Assembly: GCA_039793985.1 (NCBI GenBank)
Contig: JBAMMC010000012.1
Location: 1-54,330, forward strand
From: ARK-14 sp002899805
GTDB taxonomy: Archaea > Thermoproteota > Thermoprotei_A > Sulfolobales > Fervidicoccaceae
DNA length: 54,330 nucleotides
Direction: 5' to 3'
The notes under the pieces were generated by a model, which was given only the letters and a program-made list of their open reading frames with translations, did not search any database and was not told the origin of the DNA. This document shows positions 28,091-35,894 of this stretch, one piece after another (the first letter of the stretch is position 1; every line of letters starts with the position of its first letter). The translations under genes were made by a program, and so were the position numbers.

Positions 28091-28873
28091 GTGTCTTCCT
28101 GTGTCAATTCATTGAATCCTTTCTATAAAAAAATCACAAACATGTTGGGGATCGTTGAAGTCTTTAGGAAAATAACTTCAGAAGAATGTAGAGAAGAGGG
28201 AGACCTTGAGACCTACCCCAAGATGATAGTTCCTAAATTTCGTTGGAAAGCATTTGCTATGAGTAAGTCCAGACTTGAGATCGTCTTGGATAAGCTTAAG
28301 AAGAAAGGAAGACCGAACTCTCGCCTTGAGCAACATAGAACTCCAGGATGGATAGCAGCAGATATGATATGGATGGCCAAGGAGAGAGGCTTCATTGATG
28401 GAGCAAAAATACTTGACCTCGGTTCCGGAGACGGAGTTCTTTGTATAGGTTCGCTGCTGGCTGGAGCCTCGAGTTGCATTTCCTTAGAGATAGATGATGA
28501 ATCCATTGAGGTTCAGATTTCCAATATAAGAGAGCTAGGAATAGAGGGTCAAGTTGATGTCGTGAGGGCAGATGTTAGGTATTATCCGTTTAGAAATAAT
28601 TTCTGCGATCTCGCCATTATCAATCCCCCTTTTGGGACGGTCGAGAGGGGAATCGATTTGGAATTCCTTATAGCAGCAACAAAATCCTGCAATGCAACAT
28701 TAAGCCTACATCTTTCAAATGATAAGAGCAGAGACTTTATTTCCAGAGAAATGGAAAAAATAGGGAAGAAGGCAGTAATTTTGAAAACATATAAAATGGA
28801 GTTAAAGCAAATATTCGAATATCACAAGTCTAGAATCAGGAGAATAGATGTAGATCTGTATCTAGTGAAGTGA
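28091..28873 (+). CDS. METTL5-like RNA methylase (COG2263)
   Basis: Class I methyltransferase of 260 residues. Motif I is ILDLGSGDGVLCIGSLLAG, motif IV is AIINPPFGT, and RLEQHRTPGWIAADMIW precedes the core as in METTL5 and COG2263 proteins that methylate adenines in rRNA. The family normally starts close to the SKSRLEIVLDKLKKKG helix, so the ATG at 28259 (204 residues) may be the true start; the first 56 residues are unlike the family. It ends in a GTGATAG overlap with csl4. Confidence 0.82.
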   Translation: MSSCVNSLNPFYKKITNMLGIVEVFRKITSEECREEGDLETYPKMIVPKFRWKAFAMSKSRLEIVLDKLKKKGRPNSRLEQHRTPGWIAADMIWMAKERGFIDGAKILDLGSGDGVLCIGSLLAGASSCISLEIDDESIEVQISNIRELGIEGQVDVVRADVRYYPFRNNFCDLAIINPPFGTVERGIDLEFLIAATKSCNATLSLHLSNDKSRDFISREMEKIGKKAVILKTYKMELKQIFEYHKSRIRRIDVDLYLVK

Positions 28874-29448
28874 TAGAAATGAGTTCGAATGAGAATATAG
28901 TTGTTCCAGGTGAGGAGTTGGCGGTCATTGAAGAGTTCTCTCCCTTATTTGGGGCATATAGCGATGAAAATGGCTACGTGAGGGCATCACTTTTAGGTAA
29001 AGTAGCAAAAGATATTTTGAATAAAGTTATAAAGGTAACACCTCTATCTTCAAGATATCTGTTCCCTTCTATAAAGGATATCGTCATCGGATATGTAGCT
29101 TATATCAAGGGAGAAATAGCGATGATCAATATACTGAGAGACGGAAATTTCAGACCGCTGACAGGCCCTTTAGCTGGTTTTCTCCACATATCGCAAATTG
29201 GTGCCGAAGGGAAACACATTAGTGAGCATGTTGCTCCTGGGGATCTCATAAAGGCTAGGGTGATTTCGTCTGAAAATCCATTCCAGTTGTCAATAAAGCA
29301 CCCTTCATTAGGCGTCATATTAGCATCATGCTCCGTATGCGGAGCCATCTTGAAAAGAGAAGGTGATAAGCTCATCTGTCCAAGATGTGGAAATGTAGAA
29401 AAGAGGAAAATAGCTTCCAGCTATATAAATTTAAAACTAACGGATTAA
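28870..29448 (+). CDS. csl4: Exosome RNA-binding subunit Csl4
   Basis: 192 residues: N-terminal domain VVPGEELAVIEEFSPLFGAYSDENGYVRAS, S1 domain (about 65-145, KDIVIGYVAYIKGEIAMINI, GFLHISQI, GDLIKARV) and a C-terminal zinc ribbon (CSVCGAILKR...CPRCGN). It forms the cap of the archaeal RNA exosome. The GTG overlaps the previous stop by 4 bp; the ATG at 28879 is an alternative start. Rpo11 and DUF2067 follow. Confidence 0.94.
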   Translation: MIEMSSNENIVVPGEELAVIEEFSPLFGAYSDENGYVRASLLGKVAKDILNKVIKVTPLSSRYLFPSIKDIVIGYVAYIKGEIAMINILRDGNFRPLTGPLAGFLHISQIGAEGKHISEHVAPGDLIKARVISSENPFQLSIKHPSLGVILASCSVCGAILKREGDKLICPRCGNVEKRKIASSYINLKLTD

Positions 29449-29832
29449 TAGTTAGCATGAGAAAAGCTTCAGATACAAATTCAGCTTCATACCTCTAATT
29501 AGTTATTTTCAAAAATTCAGTGCTTCTAGGTGAAATAACCGCCCCTGTAGATAAGTTATCCTGCCTTCACGATGAGGATTCTCTGTTTCTTCCAGGAAAC
29601 TAACCTTAAACTTCTTCTCTACCTCATGGAAGGGAACTTTCGCCCCTAAAACGTCAGAAGGCTAATTCTCATAGTATTGAAAACTTCGCTATAATGCAAA
29701 AACCTTTGTTCTTCATAGAACTTTTATAAACCTTCATGATTACCATAAAAGTGAAGTCTAAAGTTCGGAGATTTGGCTCAGTATCATTGTAGGGTGATTA
29801 ACAGCAATTGGATTAAACGGTGAAACCTTGCT
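29449..29832. other. 384-nt region between csl4 and the DUF2067-like gene: no intact gene
   Basis: No gene with a start codon is visible. The minus strand has a 51-codon open frame (29509-29661) that looks protein-like but lacks a start (listed separately). The segment 29700-29760 has TATA-like TTTATAAACC (about 29720), which may serve the next gene. Confidence 0.5.
29509..29661 (-). pseudogene. Start-less open frame, possible gene remnant
   Basis: An open frame of 50 codons plus TGA is preceded by an in-frame TAG and has no ATG, GTG or TTG in its first half. The encoded stretch, VLGAKVPFHEVEKKFKV then SFLEETENPHREGR, has a balanced charged/hydrophobic pattern more like real protein than noise. 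It may be a decayed small gene. No family recognised. Confidence 0.25.
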
Positions 29833-30432
29833 TTGGTAGTAAAGAGAAAAATAGCTATCAGAATTCCTGAAGGAGCAGATTTAGAAAAGTTTTTGGAAGA
29901 AGTAATATCCAGCGTTTCCTCTCAAGAAGCTTTTTACAAAATTAAGGGCAATGTAATCGAGCTAAAAATTGTGGGCGACCCCATTAGCGTAGAAAGGAGC
30001 ATAGATGCTGTTAAGAAAGTTGTTTCCAGTTTTATTCCTGATGTAAGCAGAGGAAAAATCACAGTCGTGAATCTATCTCAATCAGCAAAGACCCTAGGAG
30101 TCCCAGTACCTATAGATTCTTTCAAGGTTCTTCTGAAAATATTGAACGTAGAAGTTGACAGCGGAAAAGAGGAAGTTATAATACACGAAAGCATTGAACG
30201 TGTTCGGGAAATTGCCGGTAATTTTTTCGCTAATTTAAAGGCTTCAAGAACGATGGCTTCTGGAAAGGCAGCAGAGTTGATAGCTGTATTGAGCACAGCA
30301 TATGAAGCTCTTCCAGATGAAATATTGGAAATCGGAAAGAAGCTTGAAGCATTTAAAGATGAGGGAGGAAAAGCTTACCTAGCTATCGGCTGGGATGAAG
30401 CTCTTAAGTCCATTCAGGATGAACTCACTTGA
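29833..30432 (+). CDS. DUF2067-like protein
   Basis: 199 residues, probably the crenarchaeal DUF2067 family by overall pattern: an N-terminal KRKIAIRIPEGADLEKFLEEVI, a KH-like VIELKIVGDPISVERSIDAVKKVV, then a helical half with VPIDSFKVLLKILNVEV and AGNFFANLKASRTMASGKAAELIAVLSTAYEALP. The first half suggests an RNA-binding fold; function unknown. TTG start. It lies between csl4 and rpo11. Confidence 0.6.
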   Translation: MVVKRKIAIRIPEGADLEKFLEEVISSVSSQEAFYKIKGNVIELKIVGDPISVERSIDAVKKVVSSFIPDVSRGKITVVNLSQSAKTLGVPVPIDSFKVLLKILNVEVDSGKEEVIIHESIERVREIAGNFFANLKASRTMASGKAAELIAVLSTAYEALPDEILEIGKKLEAFKDEGGKAYLAIGWDEALKSIQDELT

Positions 30433-30599
30433 CTCCAATTTTATATTGGCTCTCTCTTACTAACCACGAAGCGAGGCTTTTATATGTAAAAGTTAAAAAG
30501 GGATAGTGGATATAAAACGTTTTACTAGCAAATTTAATGATCGATTGTAGTGAGCCAGCAAGCTAAGTATCCGAAAACATGATTTGATTAGAAGGGGGA

Positions 30600-30911
30600 T
30601 TGAAGCTGATGCCAGGAGATTTAAAGTATAACGTGAAGAAGAGAACCGATACGGAAATAGAACTGGAGATCATTGGCGAAGATCACACGCTCGGAAACCT
30701 GCTAGCTAAAAGAATACTGGAAGAGAAAGGAGTACTCATGTCTTACTACAGGATTGAACATCCATTAAAAGAGAGCATTATCCTCTATGTGAAGACGGAT
30801 GGAAGCATTACTCCCTTAGAGGCAATAAGACGAGCTCTGCGAAACACCATTTCGCAAATTGATTCCATAGGTGCCGAAATTGATTCCAAACTCAAAGAGG
30901 CTAAAGCCTGA
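30600..30911 (+). CDS. rpo11: RNA polymerase subunit Rpo11 (RpoL)
   Basis: 103 residues with the Rpo11/AC19 core: EIELEIIGEDHTLGNLLAKRI (about 18-38), YYRIEHPLKES, then ITPLEAIRRAL. It pairs with Rpo3 in the polymerase assembly platform. The TTG at 30600 follows GGGGG closely; the ATG at 30609 has better spacing. TATA-like TTTTATATG lies near 30478. Confidence 0.94.
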   Translation: MKLMPGDLKYNVKKRTDTEIELEIIGEDHTLGNLLAKRILEEKGVLMSYYRIEHPLKESIILYVKTDGSITPLEAIRRALRNTISQIDSIGAEIDSKLKEAKA

Positions 30912-31197
30912 GAGTAGGATCCTGGAGTTGCTTTTCAAAGAAGGATATGTAGTTGGGTTCGTCACAAGAGGAGAAAAAGTAGAACATTTCCTAGCAGATT
31001 TCAACGATAGGGGTTTCATAGACAGGCTTGGGAGCAGAGGATTCATAAAGGAAGTGAGAAAAGTGCTAGTTAGTGGGGATGTACCTCAGGAATTCAAGGG
31101 TATGCTTGGAGCGGAAAACGTCGAACAGTTGCCCCATGAACTAATTCTTTTCAAAATTTTGGAAGAACTAAATTTTCTTTTGTCTGGTGAACAATAA
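30871..31197 (+). CDS. Uncharacterised small protein between rpo11 and tfs
   Basis: 108 residues from a GTG inside rpo11 (41 bp overlap); no later canonical start is well placed, so the start is uncertain. The body (ILELLFKEGYVVGFVTRGEKVEHFLADFNDRGF, then IKEVRKVLVSGDVPQEFKGMLG) looks like a compact alpha/beta protein. No family recognised. Its end overlaps the ATG of tfs by one base, so it is translated between two transcription genes. Confidence 0.6.
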   Translation: MPKLIPNSKRLKPESRILELLFKEGYVVGFVTRGEKVEHFLADFNDRGFIDRLGSRGFIKEVRKVLVSGDVPQEFKGMLGAENVEQLPHELILFKILEELNFLLSGEQ

Positions 31198-31541
31198 TGA
31201 AATTCTGTCCGAAATGTGGAACTCTAATGCAGCCTAGAAGAATAAATGGCATAAATTATTTGGTGTGTCCCAAATGCGGATACAAGGAGGAAGTTTCCTC
31301 TTCGCAACCTACGTACAAAGTAGCCAATAAGATCAAGCACACCGTTAGAGAGAAGTCTATAGTCATCGAAAATGACAAGATACCAGAAACGCTTCCTAAA
31401 TTGAAAGATGCTGTATACTGTCCAAAATGCGGTCACAATGAGGTGTACTACTGGACAATGCAGACAAGGGCTGCCGATGAGCCTCCTACGAGATTTTACA
31501 AATGCGCAAAGTGCGGTCATGTCTGGAGAGAGTATGAATAA
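31197..31541 (+). CDS. tfs: Transcription factor S (TFIIS-like cleavage factor)
   Basis: 114 residues. It has an N-terminal zinc ribbon CPKCGTLM...CPKCGYKE (4-29), a linker, and a C-terminal zinc ribbon CPKCGHNE...CAKCGHVW with the catalytic acidic tip RAADEPPTRF (Asp-Glu). It stimulates RNA cleavage by backtracked polymerase. ATG start overlapping the previous stop by one base. Confidence 0.95.
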   Translation: MKFCPKCGTLMQPRRINGINYLVCPKCGYKEEVSSSQPTYKVANKIKHTVREKSIVIENDKIPETLPKLKDAVYCPKCGHNEVYYWTMQTRAADEPPTRFYKCAKCGHVWREYE

Positions 31542-31680
31542 GTTGCAGCTGATCTTTGCTGTAGGAGATCCGAACGCAGAATCAACGATAGTGAGTTTTT
31601 ATTTATGGACCGGGGCCTTTTCACGAGTTCTGCTATTGAAAAATTTGTTATCTAAAGCTGGGATGATGCTGCAAAAATAC

Positions 31681-31692
31681 CTTATAAATATA
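31681..31692 (+). promoter_or_regulatory. TATA element for the PCNA-primase run
   Basis: CTTATAAATATA lies 43-54 nt before the PCNA ATG, at the normal distance for a leader of about 20-30 nt. It is the strongest TATA match in the neighbourhood. Confidence 0.6.
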
Positions 31693-31734
31693 AAAGTCAG
31701 TCCAACAAAACCTCAAATTGAAGGATGGTGAATA

Positions 31735-32469
31735 ATGAGGCTCAAATTTTCTGAAGCATCTGTATGGAGAGAAATCATTCAAGGTGCAAGCAAACTGATA
31801 AAAGAAATTACGGTATTGGCTGGGGAAGAAGGAGTAAGAATGAGAGCGCTTGACCCGAGCCATGTGGTCCTCGTAGACATATTCTTTCCTCGAGATTCAT
31901 TAGAAGAATACGAATCTAATGGCGAGAGCTTTGGGTTGGATCTAGAGAGCTTTGTCGAGATTATCAGGAGAGCCCGCAAAGATGATGCTTTAATTCTCGA
32001 GCTTGTAGGAGATAAGCTGAGAGTTCTCTATTCGGGGAAGTTCCAGAGGGAGTTCTTGGAACCCACAACTGAGCCAAGTTTCAAAGACCTTCCTGAACCA
32101 AAGATAGATTTGAAAGCGGAAATCAGATTAGTTCCCGAGCTACTAGTTGAGTCTATCGAAGACGTTGAAATTGTTAGCGATAGTGTAACATTTGAAACCA
32201 ATAATGACCTCTTTCGTGTTATTGGAGAAAGCGAAATAGGCTTTGCCAAAGTAGAACATAAAGTTGGTGACGAAGGAATCATATCAATTCAATCAGAGGA
32301 TTCTCAAAAGAGTACATATGGAATAGAATTCTTCACTGATCTCTTAGGACCTGTAAAGAGCGCAGATGTAGCTATATTGAATTTCTCCAGTGATATGCCT
32401 GCAAAGCTCACATTAGAGCTTCCACAGGGAGCAAGGTTGGTAACGTTTGTTGCGCCGAGAACGTCCTAG
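31735..32469 (+). CDS. pcn: DNA sliding clamp PCNA
   Basis: 244 residues with the clamp pattern: RMRALDPSHVVLVDIFFP (about 36-53), ESFGLDLESFVEIIRRARKDDALIL with the LRVLYSG interdomain part, and the C-terminal KLTLELPQGARLVTFVAPRTS. It encircles DNA for PolB, Fen1 and ligase. Crenarchaea have up to three PCNA paralogues; which one this is cannot be said. ATG start with GGATGGTG upstream. It overlaps priS by 23 bp. Confidence 0.95.
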   Translation: MRLKFSEASVWREIIQGASKLIKEITVLAGEEGVRMRALDPSHVVLVDIFFPRDSLEEYESNGESFGLDLESFVEIIRRARKDDALILELVGDKLRVLYSGKFQREFLEPTTEPSFKDLPEPKIDLKAEIRLVPELLVESIEDVEIVSDSVTFETNNDLFRVIGESEIGFAKVEHKVGDEGIISIQSEDSQKSTYGIEFFTDLLGPVKSADVAILNFSSDMPAKLTLELPQGARLVTFVAPRTS

Positions 32470-33586
32470 AGAGAAATCGATCGGTTGGATAAAAAAGAAG
32501 CTGATAGAGTACTATTCAAGCAATGTCTTTGAGCTTCCAGATAACTTGTCGTCTAGAGAGTTTGCTGTTCAGCCCTTGACGACGCAATCATACATAAGAC
32601 ACCTTTCTTTCAAGTCTGAGAGGGAGCTCAGAGATTATATCCTAAAAAATCCTCCGCTGCACCTCTATTATTCTTCAGCTTTGTACCTCTTTCCAGAAGT
32701 TAGGGAAATGGAGAGTAAAGGCTACATAGGTAGTGAGTTGATTTTCGACATAGATGTCGATGAATTGTCAAGTTGCCGTCTCATGGAGCAGCTTCACGTG
32801 TGTCTTGACTGTGGACATTTGATGTATGGAAACAAGATCAAAAAATGTCTCAAGTGTGGCAGCCAAAACGTCGTGGAAGCCTCACCAGTTTCCGATGAAT
32901 GCATGAAAAAAGGAGGAGAAGCTGCTCTCATGCTTGCTAGAATACTAAGGAAGGATTTTGGGTTCGATGAAGTGAGAATCTACTTCTCTGGAAATAGGGG
33001 ATTTCATGTCAGACCTCTCTGCGATGATGAATGCCTCAAACTGAACGGAGAAGAAAGGAGGGAGATCGTGGATTATATAAAGGGGGTCGGTTTGGATCTG
33101 GACAAAATAGCTGGTTTCGGCAAAAAAGAATGGCTAGTTCCTTCACCCGATGAGCCTGGATGGAGGGGTAGAATAGGAGAAGCGATTTACAACAAGTTCG
33201 GTATTAAATATGGGGAAAGGATAACATGGAGTGAGCTACAGAAGAAGGCAGATGTTCAGGAGCTTAAGTCCTATATTTCCAGTGCTACTGTCGAAATAGA
33301 CGAAAAAGTTACAGTGGACGTGCACAGGTTGATTAGAATACCGGGATCCATAAACGGCAAACTTGGTCTTCCAGTCATCAAATTAAATGAAGCAGATCTC
33401 AGCAACTTTTCTATAAGATGCGAGCTATCTCCATTTAAAGAGAAAGTTAAGGTTAAAATGAATGTCACTATAACTGATAAAACGATAATGGGAGTTAAAA
33501 TGAGCGTTTATAAAGGAGAGGAAGAAGAGATCCCTGGATGCTTGGCTTTCCCATTCATCTTAAAGGGACTGGCTGATGTGAGCTGA
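32447..33586 (+). CDS. priS: DNA primase small (catalytic) subunit PriS
   Basis: 379 residues. The catalytic triad of archaeo-eukaryotic primases is visible: the acidic pair in IFDIDVDE (about 100-107), then the SGNRGFHVRP motif (about 181-190). A zinc knuckle (HVCLDCGHLM...CLKCGSQN) sits between. It synthesises primers with PriL. TTG start inside PCNA. It overlaps the next small gene by one base. Confidence 0.94.
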   Translation: MLRRERPREKSIGWIKKKLIEYYSSNVFELPDNLSSREFAVQPLTTQSYIRHLSFKSERELRDYILKNPPLHLYYSSALYLFPEVREMESKGYIGSELIFDIDVDELSSCRLMEQLHVCLDCGHLMYGNKIKKCLKCGSQNVVEASPVSDECMKKGGEAALMLARILRKDFGFDEVRIYFSGNRGFHVRPLCDDECLKLNGEERREIVDYIKGVGLDLDKIAGFGKKEWLVPSPDEPGWRGRIGEAIYNKFGIKYGERITWSELQKKADVQELKSYISSATVEIDEKVTVDVHRLIRIPGSINGKLGLPVIKLNEADLSNFSIRCELSPFKEKVKVKMNVTITDKTIMGVKMSVYKGEEEEIPGCLAFPFILKGLADVS

Positions 33587-34005
33587 TGGAAATGGAAGAA
33601 GAGCTCGCTTTAATGTTGGTAAAGGGGGCAATGAAAGGTTCATTGGATGTCATTTCTATAAGGAAGAAAGTCATGGCGGAAATTGCTGAACTGTGCTATC
33701 AGGATGGAAGGTCAGATGCTAAAGAAAAGTTCCTCGATATCTGCATCAAGGCCATAGAAAATGGAGAGAAGCTGTTAGGAATTATTGGAGGATGTCTAGG
33801 AAAAAAGGGGCTAGCATCCAAGGATGTTTTATCTCTTTCTTCAGTCGTACAGCAGTCTTCAGGAAAGGAACTTTCTTGGCTATGGACATTTGAAAAAGGC
33901 TCATTCGAAATATTTACTGCTCCATTGAAGGAAGCATCATATTTGATAGTTTTGGGGAAAGCGAAAACTATCCCTTCGATCAAACTGGTTGCATATAAAT
34001 CTTGA
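33586..34005 (+). CDS. Uncharacterised 139-residue protein downstream of PriS
   Basis: No family recognised. It begins with helical segments (EEELALMLVKGAMKGSLDVISIRKKVMAEIAELC, then EKFLDICIKAIENGEKLLGII), with a beta-rich end (LSWLWTFEKGSFEIFTAPLKEASYLIVLGK). The ATG shares one base with the priS stop, which points to a function tied to primase or PCNA. Crenarchaeal primases can have a third subunit (PriX), but identity with PriX is not shown. Confidence 0.6.
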   Translation: MEMEEELALMLVKGAMKGSLDVISIRKKVMAEIAELCYQDGRSDAKEKFLDICIKAIENGEKLLGIIGGCLGKKGLASKDVLSLSSVVQQSSGKELSWLWTFEKGSFEIFTAPLKEASYLIVLGKAKTIPSIKLVAYKS

Positions 34006-34190
34006 TATTTTTGCCAGTATCTTCCTCGTACTTGAACACTGAGCTTTTGTTCCAGTTCCTCGGGGCTCAGAAGGACGAAATTTCCGCTGTGAGCACCTTC
34101 AAAAAAATATCGTTCACTTCCACTTCAATATCAATAATCCACTAAAAATAAGTTTCAGGAAAGGATATTAAAACCGGTTCTCAAGTTTCT

Positions 34191-34976
34191 GTGGGGGAAG
34201 TAGGATTGGAAGAGTTCAACATACCAAAAAGCCATCCAAGATACAAAAGCCTGCTGGAAAGAGAGCTGATAGTGAGGGGATTCAAAGAGGGGCTTGTGGT
34301 ACCTCAAGGACTGATAGCTCATGGTAGGGGAGAAGCTTTCGATTACATAATTGGAGAGAGAACTATTCCTGAAGCGGCACATGCCATCGATGTTTCTGTT
34401 GCTTATCTTCTACTTGCGAAGCACCCAGTCATATCCGTCAACGGTAATACTGCTGCTTTGGCTCCAAGGGAGATCGTTGATCTGTCCAAGGAAACAGGGG
34501 CAAAGATCGAGGTCAACCTTTTCTATAGAACTGAGGAAAGGATTAAGAAAATTATTGAGCATCTGAAGAAGTACGGAGCTAGTGAAGTATTAGGAGAAAA
34601 GTATATAGAAGGGGTACCTGGCTTAGAGAGCGAGAGAAGGAAGGTGGATCCTGAAGGGATATATAAAGCAGATGTTGTACTCGTTATGCTTGAAGACGGA
34701 GACAGGACAGAATTCTTAAAGTCTATGGGGAAAACAGTTATAGCAATAGACCTGAACCCTTTTTCTAGGACAGCTAAGATGGCCAGTGTCACGATAATGG
34801 ACAACGTAACAAGAGCTCTTCCCTTGATGGTGGAAAGGGCAAGAGAGATGAAAGCATGGGGAAAAGAAGAGCTGGGAAAACTGACTTCAGAATATAACAA
34901 TTCAGTTAAGCTGTCCCAGTATGTTGAATATATCATGAAAAGGCTCAGCGAGGAGGCTGAAAGACTTCGAGAATGA
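34191..34976 (+). CDS. 4-phosphopantoate--beta-alanine ligase (phosphopantothenate synthetase)
   Basis: 261 residues with the COG1701 signature: IPKSHPRYKSLLERELIVRGFKEGLVVPQGLIAHGRGEAFDYIIGE near the start and VISVNGNTAALAPREIV (about 83-99). It joins 4-phosphopantoate and beta-alanine, using ATP, in the archaeal CoA route. GTG at 34191, or a TTG at 34206 closer to the family's start. Pantoate kinase and CoaBC lie next on the opposite strand. Confidence 0.9.
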   Translation: MGEVGLEEFNIPKSHPRYKSLLERELIVRGFKEGLVVPQGLIAHGRGEAFDYIIGERTIPEAAHAIDVSVAYLLLAKHPVISVNGNTAALAPREIVDLSKETGAKIEVNLFYRTEERIKKIIEHLKKYGASEVLGEKYIEGVPGLESERRKVDPEGIYKADVVLVMLEDGDRTEFLKSMGKTVIAIDLNPFSRTAKMASVTIMDNVTRALPLMVERAREMKAWGKEELGKLTSEYNNSVKLSQYVEYIMKRLSEEAERLRE

Positions 34977-35024
34977 GGAAGAAGACTTTTATCTGAATTC
35001 CCCCATCAGAGACTTCCAAATAAT

Positions 35025-35894
35025 TTATTGATTAAATCTGATGCGAAGCCCTTCTTCCATTATTCTATGTTTTCTGGCATTACCGAATTTTGCCTTCATA
35101 TTTTCATATATGCTATCAGTTTCTCCTTTATCTGCAACGACTACTACCAGCCCTTTTTTCACAAAGTATCCCAGAGGATCCTGTTTTTTCAAAATACTTG
35201 AAAGCTCCCTATCGAGTTCCTCGCTCATCATACCAACCCTCATGCTGAAGCTCCTTCCCAACTCAACTAGTTTCTCTATAGATGGATCGCTGAGGAATTC
35301 TTCATATGCTCTCGTACCTTCACTCTCGAGGGAATCAGCGAGCCTCCGAAGCATTACAGAAGTACTCATCTTGCTAATTACCGATGTGATTACTGTGTAT
35401 TTCTCTAAATCGGTCACAATGCTGTCTACTACAGAGTAACCAGGAGCCCCTGGGGTGAGCCTCAGAACTACTCCCCTTCCTCCACAGATCGCACTCACGT
35501 CTCCCAGACCGGTCCCAGACTTCACATCTGCTATATGGGCTAATCGGCAAATTTCTCCTATTGTGGGTTTTCCTGAAATATGCATTAGGGATGCAAATGA
35601 ATATGATAAAGATAAAGTGGCACTAACTGAATACCCTACAGAGTGCGGAAGGGGATCTTTATAGCTGAATGGGATGCTCTCTCTCAATCCAAGGATCCTT
35701 TCTATAGCAGTTATCTGTTTGGGTTTACTTTTAAATGGGAAAGATTCACTGGGGTAGCACGATTTAGCAACTGGAGAGATCAGAAAGCCAGCTCCAACGG
35801 ACCCTGTCTCGAGGGTTTTTCTGCGATATGATGGCAACCAAAAAGCAGAAATATGATGAGAAAACTCAGCGCATACCTTCGTTTCTTTTGCCAA
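35025..35894 (-). CDS. Pantoate kinase (GHMP superfamily)
   Basis: 289 residues. It has the archaeal PoK pattern: SHHISAFWLPSY, GSVGAGFLISPV, SVGYSVSATLSLSYSFA (GHMP-like ATP-loop region), and DVKSGTGLGDVSAICGGRGVVLRLTPGAPG (about 128-157). It phosphorylates pantoate to 4-phosphopantoate, the substrate of the convergent ligase gene. TTG start overlapping coaBC by 29 bp; co-transcribed with it. Confidence 0.9.
   Translation of the reverse strand: MAKETKVCAEFSHHISAFWLPSYRRKTLETGSVGAGFLISPVAKSCYPSESFPFKSKPKQITAIERILGLRESIPFSYKDPLPHSVGYSVSATLSLSYSFASLMHISGKPTIGEICRLAHIADVKSGTGLGDVSAICGGRGVVLRLTPGAPGYSVVDSIVTDLEKYTVITSVISKMSTSVMLRRLADSLESEGTRAYEEFLSDPSIEKLVELGRSFSMRVGMMSEELDRELSSILKKQDPLGYFVKKGLVVVVADKGETDSIYENMKAKFGNARKHRIMEEGLRIRFNQ

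Noticed and set aside
31535..31731. 65-codon frame between tfs and PCNA
   Set aside because: It overlaps the PCNA TATA box and ribosome site and has no recognisable pattern; probably chance.
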